NCBI GenBank assembly: GCA_016294105.1
Contig: JAEDCN010000004.1
Location: 62,001 to 126,000 of the forward strand
Direction: 5' to 3'
From: Treponema sp.
Lineage (GTDB): Bacteria > Spirochaetota > Spirochaetia > Treponematales > Treponemataceae
Length of the DNA stretch: 64,000 bases
Each line of letters starts with the position of its first letter. The stretch's first letter is position 1. This document shows positions 31,425 to 37,959 of this stretch, one piece after another. The position numbers and the translations under genes were made by a program. The notes beneath the pieces were generated by a model that worked only from the letters and a program-made list of their open reading frames with translations, had not been told where the DNA came from and searched no databases.

Positions 31425-32126
31425 CTGCTTTGTTCTCCTCTATGAGCTTGAGAAATTTCACGAATTGCTCCAAGTCGGGACAATTTTGTACTACGGGACT
31501 TGGTGTTTCACTTTTAATTTTACACACTTTAACCACTAATTCAAGGGGAAGTTCTTTAGGAGGGGACACCCCCTCTACTCGGAAGCGGTGGGTTTCCCCT
31601 CCTAAAACCTCCCTTTCCCCCAGCACCGCTTGGGGACTTCCTGCCCCCAAGACCCCCGGAGGTGTAGTTTCACCATTTATTTTTTGCTCCAGAATGCATC
31701 GGATAGGTACAGGTAGCTTTCTGGCGGGATGTTTTCCTTACCGGTATAAAAGACAAAGAACTCAGGCTTGGCCAAGGGGATGAGTTTGTTTGAAAACTTT
31801 GTTTTAGAATCTACTTTGTTGCCGTAGATTCGAGTCACGTATTCCAACAATCGTAACGGCATGTTTGGGTTGATGGTAGACTGATGTTCAATCATGAGAA
31901 TAAATTGGTCGTTTACCATGACGGCAATGTCGTTGTAGTAATCCATGTACAAGACTTGCTCTAGATTCCCTCGTTCCAGCTCCACCTGTGGCGAGGTTTT
32001 TTTTATACCAGCCCTAGAACTGGTCATTACTATGATTTTAACAGAAGAAGTGAATTTCTCCGAATTGTTCGAGCCATTTTTAACAAATAAAATCGAATCG
32101 AGTTTCAATAACCGCAAGGATATCAT
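31387..32126 (-). pseudogene. Rpn-family (PD-(D/E)XK) nuclease gene interrupted by a repeat
   Basis: The N-terminal part (31677-32126) reads as an Rpn/YhgA-like nuclease: LYMDYYNDIAVMV, FILMIEHQSTINPNMPLRLL, KPEFFVFYTGKENIPPES. The family continues with a LELVVKV strand, and this is found in a different frame at about 31387-31563: KELPLELVVKVCKIKSE, CPDLEQFVKFLKLIEEN. About 115 bp of palindromic sequence separates the parts and shifts the frame. Rpn proteins promote RecA-independent recombination and are often found near mobile sequences. The first 25 residues are also atypical, so the 5' end may be damaged too. Confidence 0.75.
31556..31680. repeat. palindrome-rich insertion in the Rpn gene
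   Basis: TTAGGAGGGGA (31556-31566) and TCCCCTCCTAA (31595-31605) are perfect inverted repeats. A second pair CTTGGGG/CCCCAAG lies near 31629-31650. The sequence is far more GC-rich than its surroundings and splits a protein family domain. Confidence 0.65.
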
Positions 32127-32255
32127 TTAAAACATGGAGAGGTATTTTTGAAGAATTTTTTGCTACGATACAATGACCTGCTTTTGTAAGCCAAACCTTG
32201 GTGCCATGAGCAGTCTCTATTAAAAGTCCTACCCAGTAGCCCACTACGTAAAATC

Positions 32256-32394
32256 TGGGGAGCAGAGGAACCCCCGAAAATTATACTGGGGAGCAGGGAA
32301 GCTCCCTGCACAGCCGCCCTCTGAACGTAGTGAAGTGTAAGGCTGGGTAGGGCTTCCCTGTCCCCAAGATAAATTTGGTTCCCCTGTTCCCCGT
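32256..32394. repeat. nested palindromic repeats, copy 2
   Basis: Outer arms GGGGAGCAGAGGAACC and GGTTCCCCTGTTCCCC (imperfect) enclose a second palindrome with arms GGGGAGCAGGGAAGC (32288-32302) and GGCTTCCCTGTCCCC (32351-32365). The inner one holds CAGCC, then GAACGTAGTGAAGTGTAAGG, the same core as copy 1 upstream of pepT. One element seems to have inserted into another of the same type. Confidence 0.75.
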
Positions 32395-32679
32395 GATGGA
32401 ACCTCTGGGATGCGGGCACTGGAATCCTCCCTGACGGGCAAACTTATAGATAAGATGAGAGCCTTTTCTAATAATATCCTCAAATAAAGCTATATCATCT
32501 GTGGAAAATCCTGTTACATCAGACCATTCATAAGAAGGTAGGGTGCAAAAAGCATTGGCAAAGCCTCCATCAATAGGCCGTTCAACATACACAGTAATGT
32601 TTTCCACTCCATTTACTATACGGATATCAGAGTGAGTTATTTCTGTTTCATCTGGAAATGTCATGTAAGGATATTTCAT
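32281..32679 (-). CDS. small hypothetical protein with C-terminus replaced by a repeat
   Basis: Protein of 132 residues. The first 88 residues look like a compact conserved protein (MKYPYMTFPDETEITHSDIR, ITVYVERPIDGGFANAFC, STDDIALFEDIIRKGSHLIY, KFARQGGFQ). From about residue 90 the frame runs through the palindromic repeat (Pro/Gly/Arg-rich, ending LCRELPCSPV) and ends within it, so the natural C-terminus is lost or only a few residues shorter. TTGTTT-N17-TAGTAT ends six bases before ATG, with no Shine-Dalgarno sequence. Family unknown; similar small proteins are common in Treponema-like genomes as far as I recall. Confidence 0.6.
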   Translation of the reverse strand: MKYPYMTFPDETEITHSDIRIVNGVENITVYVERPIDGGFANAFCTLPSYEWSDVTGFSTDDIALFEDIIRKGSHLIYKFARQGGFQCPHPRGSITGNRGTKFILGTGKPYPALHFTTFRGRLCRELPCSPV

Positions 32680-32730
32680 ACATTTATACTAAACCCTTTA
32701 TCTTTAAAAAACAAGTAGCCCGCAAGATTG

Positions 32731-32930
32731 AAGCCCCACCCAGCAGCCATCAGCTAAAGTGGAGGGGCTGCCAATGGGTGCCTGCCGATGCCGGCGGTTT
32801 CGCAGGGGCTCAACCGAGACTCGCTAAAATCGCTCAATGTATCGCGATTTTCCCAGCCTAACGGCCGGTCGCTCCCTACCTCTGAGCGAAGCGAAGTGTA
32901 AGGCGAGGGTGGGCTATTGGCAGACCCGTC
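32731..32930. repeat. degenerate palindromic repeat, copy 3
   Basis: Contains GAGCGAAGCGAAGTGTAAGG at 32884-32903, matching the core of copies 1 and 2, near complementary ends AGCCCCACCC and GGGTGGGCT. The interior is longer than in the other copies and holds other short palindromes (GATGCCGGC, TCGCGA). No gene is visible in this 300-bp gap. Confidence 0.6.
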
Positions 32931-32980
32931 ATTGTAGATGAGGCTGTTGGGATGTGGCTGGGATTCAGTCTCCTGGGATG

Positions 32981-33343
32981 CTATTCTAACCTGCCTTTCC
33001 AGTCCACAATTCCGCCACATTCCACCACATTGGTGTAGCCCTGGTTTGCCAAGAATTTTGCGGACATCATGCTGCGCATTCCGCTGTGGCAATAGACAAA
33101 AATCAGCTGATCCTTGTTGGGGAGCTTTGTGGCAGCCTCTCCTGCAATCATTTCGTTGGGAATACAAATGGCTCCAGGAATGTGGCCTTCTTCAAATTCT
33201 TCGTGGGTACGAACATCCAGAAGAATAAAATCCTTTTCTGTTTGGAGCCGCTGAGCTAGCTCCTGCATGGTGCCCTGGGAAAAGCCTTGATTGTTCTTGC
33301 GACCAAACATATTTCCCAGCATCATCATAAAATTTCTATTCAT
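32981..33343 (-). CDS. rhodanese-domain protein
   Basis: Protein of 120 residues, a single rhodanese domain: FILLDVRTHEEFEEGHIPGA, then IFVYCHSGMRSMMSAKFLAN with the catalytic Cys in a six-residue loop, and GYTNVVECGGIVDWKG. It transfers sulfane sulfur to thiophilic acceptors. The N-terminus has an extra Met/Asn-rich stretch (NRNFMMMLGNMFGRKN) but no signal peptide. AAAGGAG lies eight bases upstream of ATG. Confidence 0.9.
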   Translation of the reverse strand: MNRNFMMMLGNMFGRKNNQGFSQGTMQELAQRLQTEKDFILLDVRTHEEFEEGHIPGAICIPNEMIAGEAATKLPNKDQLIFVYCHSGMRSMMSAKFLANQGYTNVVECGGIVDWKGRLE

Positions 33344-33478
33344 TGTGTGACTCCTTTTGAATCCTGCTTATCCTTGTTGCAGCCTGAAGAATGGTTTATG
33401 GAATAAAATATACCGATTTTTTTTGCGAGAGGAAAGTTTTTGTCTATTGACAAGGCAAGAAAGCTGGTGGTGTCTTGA

Positions 33479-33635
33479 GTGCAAGAATCCTTGCTGCTTC
33501 AGCATCGTCTGTTTCGAATTGTGTTGGCCTGTTTGGTGGGCTGTAGTCTCACTGCTGCTGGGGCTGCTTATCAAGGGGGGGGGGCAAAATCCCATGGCTG
33601 CCCCTGATATTTTGGGAGAGGGGGAACGCCATTGA
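33479..33635 (+). pseudogene. FecCD-type ABC permease fragment with G10 tract
   Basis: One frame gives HRLFRIVLACLVGCSLTAAG and AAYQG, then a run of ten G (33575-33584), after which a different frame gives QNPMAAPDILG. Together these make the well-known FecCD/BtuC segment before and after the GLFRNPLAxPxxLG signature. Nine G would restore the frame. The rest of the permease (about 300 residues) is missing and the frame ends GEGERH. A remnant of the partner ATPase follows at once. Confidence 0.75.
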
Positions 33636-33778
33636 TTCAGGTTGAAAACCTTAGTTTTTCCTACGCAAACCATGTCGAATTTGCTCTGGAACGGCTGGAA
33701 ATTGCCCACTTGCGGGACAGAGGCTATGGTTCCATTAGTGGCGGTGAGCCAAAGGAAGTGTATACTTCTCAGCCTGTT
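33632..33778 (+). pseudogene. FecE-type ABC ATPase fragment with internal deletion
   Basis: MIQVENLSFSYANHVEFA is the usual start of an ABC ATPase. It is joined directly to LERLEIAHLRDRGYGSISGG, the signature-motif region normally about 110 residues later. Walker A and Walker B are absent. Together with the permease fragment it marks a lost iron-siderophore or cobalamin importer. Confidence 0.75.
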
Positions 33779-34714
33779 TTAGAGTACCAGCCACAGGGTG
33801 TAGAACAGTCCCAACAAGCCATTGAGAGCCGCAATGTTTTTCATGGCTTTGGGGCGGCAGGGTGGATTCAAGTCGAATTTTAGCTGCTTGAGTAAAGCCT
33901 TGCCACAGAGGATTGCCAAGAAAATGCAGCACAGGAGAAGGGACCATGTCCAAGAATCCTGTACTGGAAAACGGAAGGCTGCATAGCCACCCAGAAGAAA
34001 AAGCCAGATTAAAAGCAACACTCGATACACTTTTCTTGCACCAGCTCTCCCTAGCAGTATGGGTAGGGTGGAACGCTGTACCCGCAAATCTTTTTCAATG
34101 TCGCAGGTGTTGTTTGTCATCATCATGAGGCTAATGCCCAAGGTAATAGGTAGGCTATCCAGTATTACGGGAGGATAGAATTTTCCTGTAAGAGCAGCGA
34201 CGCAAGCCATTGGAATAAAGGTGCCCATGGTAACTCCAGAAGCTACCTCTCCAAAGGGAGTGCTGGAAATTGGTGTTGCTCCGGCAGAATAGGCCAGCAA
34301 AATAATGCCACCAAGAATACCAATTCCCAAAACTAAAAATCCTCCTTCCATAATGGGATAGATGGAAAGTGCCAACGCGGCCACCATGGTGCCAATTCCC
34401 AAAAACAGAGCCTGCTTGGGAGGAATCTTGTTGTAGACTAAAATGGCATCGTCTGGTTCCACAAAGTCCTCGGTGGAATCGGTACCTCGCAGCAGATCAA
34501 AATAATCGTTAAAGATGTTGGCTCCACTTTGCATCAATATGCTGATGAGAATCAGCGAAATCCACAGCACCCAATTCAAGGTATAGGTTTGACGAAACAC
34601 TAGGGCACCAGAAAAAAGCACTGGTATGACAGAAGCGGGCCAGGTGTGTGGGGCGGCCATTTGAATTGAAAGCTTAAAGTTGAGTCGCTGATGCACGTTG
34701 GTTGTTTCTTCCAT
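33779..34714 (-). CDS. menA: UbiA-family prenyltransferase, MenA-like
   Basis: Protein of 311 residues from ATG at 34714; an upstream ATG at 34747 is rejected because a TATAAT lies inside that extension. Eight or nine membrane helices. First Asp-rich motif NIFNDYFDLLRGTDSTEDF and second NNTCDIEKDLRVQRSTLP are the prenyl diphosphate and metal sites of MenA, which prenylates 1,4-dihydroxy-2-naphthoate for menaquinone. No other men gene is in the window, so another aromatic acceptor is possible. Confidence 0.85.
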   Translation of the reverse strand: MEETTNVHQRLNFKLSIQMAAPHTWPASVIPVLFSGALVFRQTYTLNWVLWISLILISILMQSGANIFNDYFDLLRGTDSTEDFVEPDDAILVYNKIPPKQALFLGIGTMVAALALSIYPIMEGGFLVLGIGILGGIILLAYSAGATPISSTPFGEVASGVTMGTFIPMACVAALTGKFYPPVILDSLPITLGISLMMMTNNTCDIEKDLRVQRSTLPILLGRAGARKVYRVLLLIWLFLLGGYAAFRFPVQDSWTWSLLLCCIFLAILCGKALLKQLKFDLNPPCRPKAMKNIAALNGLLGLFYTLWLVL

Positions 34715-34735
34715 TCCTTTGTTCTGTCTTGAATT

Positions 34736-34950
34736 ATAATTCGTCATTTTGTGGTGATTTCTTTATCTGTCTCATGCCGATGGTGCAGGCAATAAGCACC
34801 GCCGCCACTAGTTTAAAGGTATAGGCTTGTTTGTTCGTAACAGGGACAGGTTTGGTGCCCCTTCCTGAATTGCCAAATTGACGGTGTACAAGCCCAACAT
34901 GGTAAGAAATCCTGCAAGAATGGGTGCCACCCGTAGCTTAATTTGCAAAA
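34736..34950 (-). pseudogene. ABC transporter permease (BPD_transp_2 type), C-terminal fragment
   Basis: About 70 codons without a start, in a frame that opens after a TGA: LRVAPILAGFLTMLGLYTVN, LAIQEGAPNLSLL, then a last helix LVAAVLIACTIGMRQIKK and a stop. The ILAGxLTMxGLYxxNL pattern is typical of sugar/nucleoside-type ABC permeases of spirochaetes. The rest of the gene is gone. The stop overlaps the menA promoter region. Confidence 0.6.
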
Positions 34951-34961
34951 AGACTCATGAA

Positions 34962-35060
34962 CTACTGCCTTGCCTCAGCAGCTACGTTGTCGGTGTTGGT
35001 AGGAGAATCCACCTTGGCGGGAACACCAGTTTTTTCTGCAGCCCATTCTATCTGTGAATA
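34962..35060 (-). pseudogene. short C-terminal coding fragment, unrecognised
   Basis: About 32 codons: IEWAAEKTGVPAKVDSPTNT, DNVAAEARQ and a TAG stop. It opens just after the nagA stop and precedes the permease fragment, so it may be the tail of a lost transporter subunit. No family recognised. Confidence 0.35.
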
Positions 35061-36245
35061 TTAGTTTGTTCTACCGATGAATACGTCCTGTACCTGCAGC
35101 TTGTCGTTCAACAGGACAAAATCAGCACGGCGGCCAACTTCAATTAAACCTCGGTCGGAAAGACCCAAAACACGGGCAGGATTGGTGCTGGCAATGCGGA
35201 AGAAGCCAGCCACATCAATGAGGCCTGCTTCCACCAGCTGGCGGCCAGTGTCGTGAGTCAGCATGGCAGAACCGATGAGGATGTTGCCCTCCTTGTAGCG
35301 GCTTACCTTGCCGTCGCAGATAACCTGCCGTCCCAAATATACTGATTCTCCGGGGCCCATGCCTGCCGCCGCCATTGCATCTGAAATCAAGCACAAACGA
35401 TCTGTTCCCAAAGTGTGAATCAAAAACTCCATGGTGCGCTGGTTCACGTGAACAGTATCTGCAATGAGCTCGTAGGTGGCGTCTTGATACTGCTTCAGGA
35501 AGGGTACAATGGCCAGACCAGGACGGCGGTGATCGATGCCGTTCATGGCATTGAAAATATGGGTTAGGTGAACGCCCTTGTTGGCAGGAAGCATATCTGC
35601 ATAGGAGGCTGTATGTCCCCAAGCAACCTTGGATCCAGCTTTTGCAGCAATATCCCAGGCTACATCTGCCCCTTCAAGCTCAGGAGCCACGGTCATGGTA
35701 CCCAGCAGGGTGCGATTTGTTTCTGGATGATGGAAGGACAAAAGCTGCTCCATGTACTCTGCAGTGAAATTCCGCAGGCTTTCTGCAGGAAGGCCGCCCT
35801 TCTTTTCCAATGCAATGAAGGGACCCTCGTTGTAAATGGAGCAAACGTGGTATGCAGCCATGGGGCTTGCTTCCAAGGCTGCTTGAGCCTTTGCCATAAC
35901 TTTCACACTGGGAAAAACTGCTGGCTGAAAGCTGGTAATACCTCGCTGGCTCATGAACTGTGCCATGGTTTCCAAGGCTGTTTGCAGGTCTTCCTGGCCA
36001 GTATCTGTACCTCCACAACCGTGAATGTGCATATCGATAAGTCCGGGGCCAAGATAGGCTCCCTGGGCATCGATAATTTCCAGTCCCAGCTTTTGTGCCT
36101 GAGCTTGAGCCTCTGTGGAGTCTGGGAAAATCTCCTGGATTTTTCCCTGTGCAACAAGGATTCCCCCCTCATGGATGGTGTGGGGCTGGCTTCCGGCAAG
36201 GATTTCTGCATGGATGATGGCGTAGTCTGTCTTGTAGTGCGTCAT
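35061..36245 (-). CDS. nagA: N-acetylglucosamine-6-phosphate deacetylase
   Basis: Protein of 394 residues. Amidohydrolase fold: GLIDMHIHGCGGTDTGQ with the metal HxH, YNEGPFIALEKKGG with the metal Glu, WGHTASYADM, GVHLTHIFNAMNGIDHR, ADTVHVN and the catalytic Asp in LCLISDAMAAAGMG. It converts GlcNAc-6-P to GlcN-6-P in amino-sugar recycling or uptake. TATACT ends six bases before ATG; no Shine-Dalgarno sequence is visible. No nagB lies beside it. Confidence 0.95.
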   Translation of the reverse strand: MTHYKTDYAIIHAEILAGSQPHTIHEGGILVAQGKIQEIFPDSTEAQAQAQKLGLEIIDAQGAYLGPGLIDMHIHGCGGTDTGQEDLQTALETMAQFMSQRGITSFQPAVFPSVKVMAKAQAALEASPMAAYHVCSIYNEGPFIALEKKGGLPAESLRNFTAEYMEQLLSFHHPETNRTLLGTMTVAPELEGADVAWDIAAKAGSKVAWGHTASYADMLPANKGVHLTHIFNAMNGIDHRRPGLAIVPFLKQYQDATYELIADTVHVNQRTMEFLIHTLGTDRLCLISDAMAAAGMGPGESVYLGRQVICDGKVSRYKEGNILIGSAMLTHDTGRQLVEAGLIDVAGFFRIASTNPARVLGLSDRGLIEVGRRADFVLLNDKLQVQDVFIGRTN

Positions 36246-36251
36246 GAGGGT

Positions 36252-36280
36252 AGTATATCGTACATTCCATGGAATGGAAA
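36252..36280 (-). promoter_or_regulatory. nagA promoter, predicted leaderless start
   Basis: TTTCCA, 17-bp spacer, TATACT, six bases, ATG on the minus strand. Confidence 0.55.
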
Positions 36281-36321
36281 GGTCGGAGGATGAAAATGCC
36301 TTGCCTTTGCTTTAATTCCCA

Positions 36322-36350
36322 TTGACAAAGTAGGAAATATTGGGTATAGA
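36322..36350 (+). promoter_or_regulatory. promoter upstream of the metY leader
   Basis: TTGACA, 17-bp spacer, TATAGA. It would give a leader of about 255 nt before metY, which holds a palindrome, a small ORF with a perfect ribosome binding site and a hairpin. Confidence 0.8.
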
Positions 36351-36351
36351 T

Positions 36352-36380
36352 ATATTACCTACTTGTTTGGTAGGTAATAT
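36352..36380 (+). promoter_or_regulatory. perfect palindrome at the metY transcription start
   Basis: ATATTACCTAC and GTAGGTAATAT are complementary around a 7-nt centre. It begins two bases after the -10 box, so it is placed as a repressor operator; as RNA it would be a 5' stabilising hairpin. No regulator for it is evident nearby. Confidence 0.7.
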
Positions 36381-36401
36381 TCTTCTGAAGGAGGTACGCT
36401 T

Positions 36402-36488
36402 GTGGCATTGAGATTGGCCGCCATCTATTTTGAGAAGCTTGTCAGGGCGAATTTCCGCTTTGGGAGAATGTGTCCCTCCTGTTGCTGA
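36402..36488 (+). CDS. candidate leader peptide of metY, Cys-rich end
   Basis: 28 codons from a GTG with AAGGAGGT exactly six bases upstream, the strongest ribosome binding site in this area. The peptide is VALRLAAIYFEKLVRANFRF followed by GRMCPSCC and TGA. Its last six residues hold one Met and three Cys, the amino acids linked to the downstream sulfhydrylase. Cys-rich upstream ORFs that sense cysteine are known ahead of sulfur genes in mycobacteria. A chance ORF or a gene relic is the alternative; the ideal ribosome binding site argues that it is translated. Confidence 0.45.
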   Translation: MALRLAAIYFEKLVRANFRFGRMCPSCC

Positions 36489-36565
36489 ATTCCATCGTAT
36501 TTGTTGATTATGTCCGCCGTTGTGTGGATTCATTTGGCTTCGTACCAGCCATAAACTATTATTTT

Positions 36566-36594
36566 GCCGCCACCTAGGGATGCCTCGTGGCGGC
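36566..36594 (+). promoter_or_regulatory. hairpin just before the metY ribosome binding site
   Basis: GCCGCCAC and GTGGCGGC form a perfect 8-bp GC-rich stem with a 13-nt loop, ending about five bases before the AGGAG that serves metY. There is no T run, so it is not a terminator. It may modulate ribosome access after translation of the leader ORF. Confidence 0.55.
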
Positions 36595-36611
36595 TGTAAC
36601 AGGAGAAACCT

Positions 36612-37895
36612 ATGTCAAACTACAAATTTGAAACCTTGCAGCTGCATGTGGGGCAGGAACAGCCTGACCCAGCCACCGATGCCCGTGCGGTTCCCATCTA
36701 TGCCACTACATCCTACGTGTTCCATGACTGCGCCCATGCCGCCGCCCGCTTCAACCTAAGCGATGTGGGCAACATTTATGGTCGCCTCACCAATTCCACC
36801 CAAGATGTACTGGAAAAGAGGATTGCTGCTCTGGAAGGCGGCGTTGCAGCCTTGGCGGTGGCATCCGGTGCTGCTGCCATTGCCTACACCATTCAAGCCC
36901 TTGCTCAAAATGGCGGCCACATCGTCTCCCAGAAGACCATCTACGGCGGCACCTACAACCTGCTGGCCAACACCCTCACGGGGTTCGGTATCTCCACCAC
37001 TTTTGTGGACATTCACAATCTTGCAGAGGTGGAGGCTGCCATTCAGGAAAATACTCGTGGAATTTATATTGAAACCTTGGGTAATCCTAACAGCGACATT
37101 CCTGATGTAGATGCCTTGGCAGCTTTAGCTCATAAGCATGGTATTCCCCTTGTGGTGGACAATACCTTTGGAACTCCCTTCCTGTTCCGTCCCATTGAGC
37201 ATGGAGCCGACATTGTGGTTCATTCTGCCACAAAATTCATCGGTGGACATGGAACAACCTTAGGTGGAATTGTGGTGGATTCTGGTAATTTTGATTGGGC
37301 TGCTTCTGGAAAGTATTCTGCCATTGCCCAGCCAAATCCTAGCTATCACGGGGTATCCTTTACCCAGGCTGCGGGGCCTGCTGCCTTTGTAACCTACATC
37401 CGTGCCATCTTACTTCGAGACATGGGAGCTTGTATTTCTCCCTTTGCAGCCTTTCTCTTGTTGCAGGGTGTGGAAACACTTTCTTTGCGAATGGAGCGCC
37501 ATGCAGAAAACACGGCCAAGGTTTTGAAGTTCCTTTCTCACCATCCCTTGGTAGAAAAGGTAAATCATCCAGCTCTGGCTGGTCATCCCAATAACGACTT
37601 GTATAAAAAATACTTCCCCAACGGCGGTGGCTCCATCTTTACCATGGAGATTCGTGGTGGGCAGGAGGAGGCCTTCAAGTTCATCGACAACTTGAAGCTT
37701 TTCTCTCTACTGGCAAATGTGGCAGACGTAAAGAGCTTGGTAATCCATCCCGCCACCACCACCCACAGTCAGCTTACTGCTGCAGAGCTGGAGGAGCAGG
37801 GAATTAAGCCTAACACAGTACGACTGTCCATCGGTACCGAGCATATCAAGGATATTCTTGAAGACTTGCAGCGAGGCTTTGATAGCATAGCCTAG
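36612..37895 (+). CDS. metY: O-acetylhomoserine aminocarboxypropyltransferase (sulfhydrylase)
   Basis: Protein of 427 residues, the usual length for MetY. PLP fold type I: GNIYGRLTNSTQDVLEKRIA, ASGAAAIAYTIQALAQNGGH, VVDNTFGTPFLFRPIEHGAD and VVHSATKFIGGHGTTLGG with the PLP Lys208. LSIGTEHIKDILEDLQRGF closes the protein. It makes homocysteine from O-acetylhomoserine and sulfide. AGGAG precedes the ATG. A long structured leader suggests control by sulfur amino acids. Confidence 0.95.
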   Translation: MSNYKFETLQLHVGQEQPDPATDARAVPIYATTSYVFHDCAHAAARFNLSDVGNIYGRLTNSTQDVLEKRIAALEGGVAALAVASGAAAIAYTIQALAQNGGHIVSQKTIYGGTYNLLANTLTGFGISTTFVDIHNLAEVEAAIQENTRGIYIETLGNPNSDIPDVDALAALAHKHGIPLVVDNTFGTPFLFRPIEHGADIVVHSATKFIGGHGTTLGGIVVDSGNFDWAASGKYSAIAQPNPSYHGVSFTQAAGPAAFVTYIRAILLRDMGACISPFAAFLLLQGVETLSLRMERHAENTAKVLKFLSHHPLVEKVNHPALAGHPNNDLYKKYFPNGGGSIFTMEIRGGQEEAFKFIDNLKLFSLLANVADVKSLVIHPATTTHSQLTAAELEEQGIKPNTVRLSIGTEHIKDILEDLQRGFDSIA

Positions 37896-37918
37896 TACTA
37901 GCCCACTTAAAAACAAGA

Positions 37919-37943
37919 AAGCCCCCGCCACAAGCGGAGGCTT
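37919..37943. terminator. terminator between metY and the convergent protease gene
   Basis: AAGCC-CCGC and GCGG-AGGCTT pair around CACAA, followed by AGCTTTT. Confidence 0.7.
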
Positions 37944-37959
37944 AGCTTTTGACCACCAA

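Noticed and set aside
33357..33635. Frame of 92 codons as an intact gene
   Set aside because: Only the last few residues match FecCD, the rest is out of frame; it is part of a pseudogene.
34715..34747. Longer menA start at 34747
   Set aside because: A TATAAT box and the end of the permease fragment lie in the extension, and it adds only a polar Asn/Lys-rich stretch.
35568..36293. Plus-strand frame of 241 codons opposite nagA
   Set aside because: Cys/His-rich shadow of nagA, without start signal or family.
36300..36611. SAM or cobalamin riboswitch upstream of metY
   Set aside because: None of the conserved core sequences is present; only a palindrome, a small ORF and a simple hairpin are seen.
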